Origin: JBFXAN01 sp050184225
GTDB lineage: Bacteria; Chloroflexota; Dehalococcoidia; CAUJGQ01
Reading direction: 5' to 3'
NCBI GenBank assembly: GCA_050184225.1
Contig: JBFXAN010000056.1
Location: 1-35,907 of the forward strand
Length of the DNA: 35,907 bases
This document shows positions 35,806 to 35,907 of the stretch, one piece after another. The notes below the pieces were generated by a model. It was given only the letters and a program-made list of their open reading frames with translations, was not told where the DNA came from and did not search any database. The translations under genes and the position numbers were made by a program. Numbering within the stretch: position 1 is the stretch's first letter; every line of letters begins with the position of its first letter.

Positions 35806-35907
35806 TTACGTTAGCGTCCCATCTTCATTGACGACGGTAACGGCGATGTCACTTGCCCCTGTTGAATCAGATTTGGCCTTCAAGTCGACGGAAACCGCGT
35901 CTTCGCC
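35806..35907 (-). CDS. C-terminal end of a probable major tail (tube) protein, partial
   Basis: The last 33 codons of a gene that enters from the right edge: GEDAVSVDLKAKSDSTGASD, then IAVTVVNEDGTLT and stop. It is beta-rich, and the position just before the chaperone G gene is that of the major tail protein. Too little is present for a firm call. Confidence 0.5.
   Translation of the reverse strand, partial: GEDAVSVDLKAKSDSTGASDIAVTVVNEDGTLT

Overview
High-GC bacterial DNA in two parts: host chromosome (about 1-9.9 kb) and part of a siphovirus-like prophage (about 9.95 kb to the right edge). The host is probably a Chloroflexota of the Thermomicrobia/Sphaerobacter kind. That is an inference from base composition, a NurA-HerA operon, a sigma factor/ImmA-type operon, a Moco oxidoreductase with a cytochrome b partner, and many mirrored intergenic repeats. 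No rRNA or marker gene fixes the taxon.

Host part: an amidohydrolase (217-1836) lies between two inverted copies of a palindromic repeat. Then follow a leftward operon (sigma-like factor, small regulator-like protein, ImmA/IrrE metallopeptidase), the leftward nurA-herA repair operon with a GAAC-N4-GTTC SOS-type box upstream, a leftward sulfite-oxidase-fold Moco protein plus cytochrome b, a small zinc-ribbon protein and tRNA-Thr(CGU).

Prophage control region: leftward genes encode an XRE repressor, an HNH endonuclease, a frameshifted HigA-type antitoxin and two small proteins. Three copies of a 17-bp operator lie between the repressor and a rightward promoter, and one copy sits inside that promoter. 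Rightward transcription then runs through about a dozen very small early genes and several DNA-binding proteins. Two of these blocks have look-alike sigma-70 promoter/leader modules, and the stretch ends at a strong terminator (15703-15734).

The most notable feature is 15754-19990. A separate promoter, apparently making a leaderless mRNA, drives a tightly overlapping operon csf1-cas11-csf2-orf107-csf3-cysH-HTH. This is the gene order of a type IV-B CRISPR-Cas system (no DinG, no Cas6/Csf5, no adaptation genes, no CRISPR array), carried as cargo in a prophage. It has an extra 107-codon gene translationally coupled between csf2 and csf3.

The right part, on the opposite strand, is the late module. 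Reading leftward from the right edge: a tail-tube-like C-terminus, tail assembly chaperones G and G-T joined by a canonical -1 slippery heptamer (AAAAAAC at 35298-35292), then an inserted 'moron' block (toxin-antitoxin pair with operator, small membrane proteins, a short protein whose N-terminus copies that of the tape measure, three strong hairpins), the 1757-aa tape measure protein, two tail-tip proteins, and a lysis/secretion set (coiled-coil membrane protein, holin, HExxH metallopeptidase, transglycosylase-like protein, Tat-exported protein). No integrase, terminase, portal or capsid gene is in the window, so the element continues to the right.
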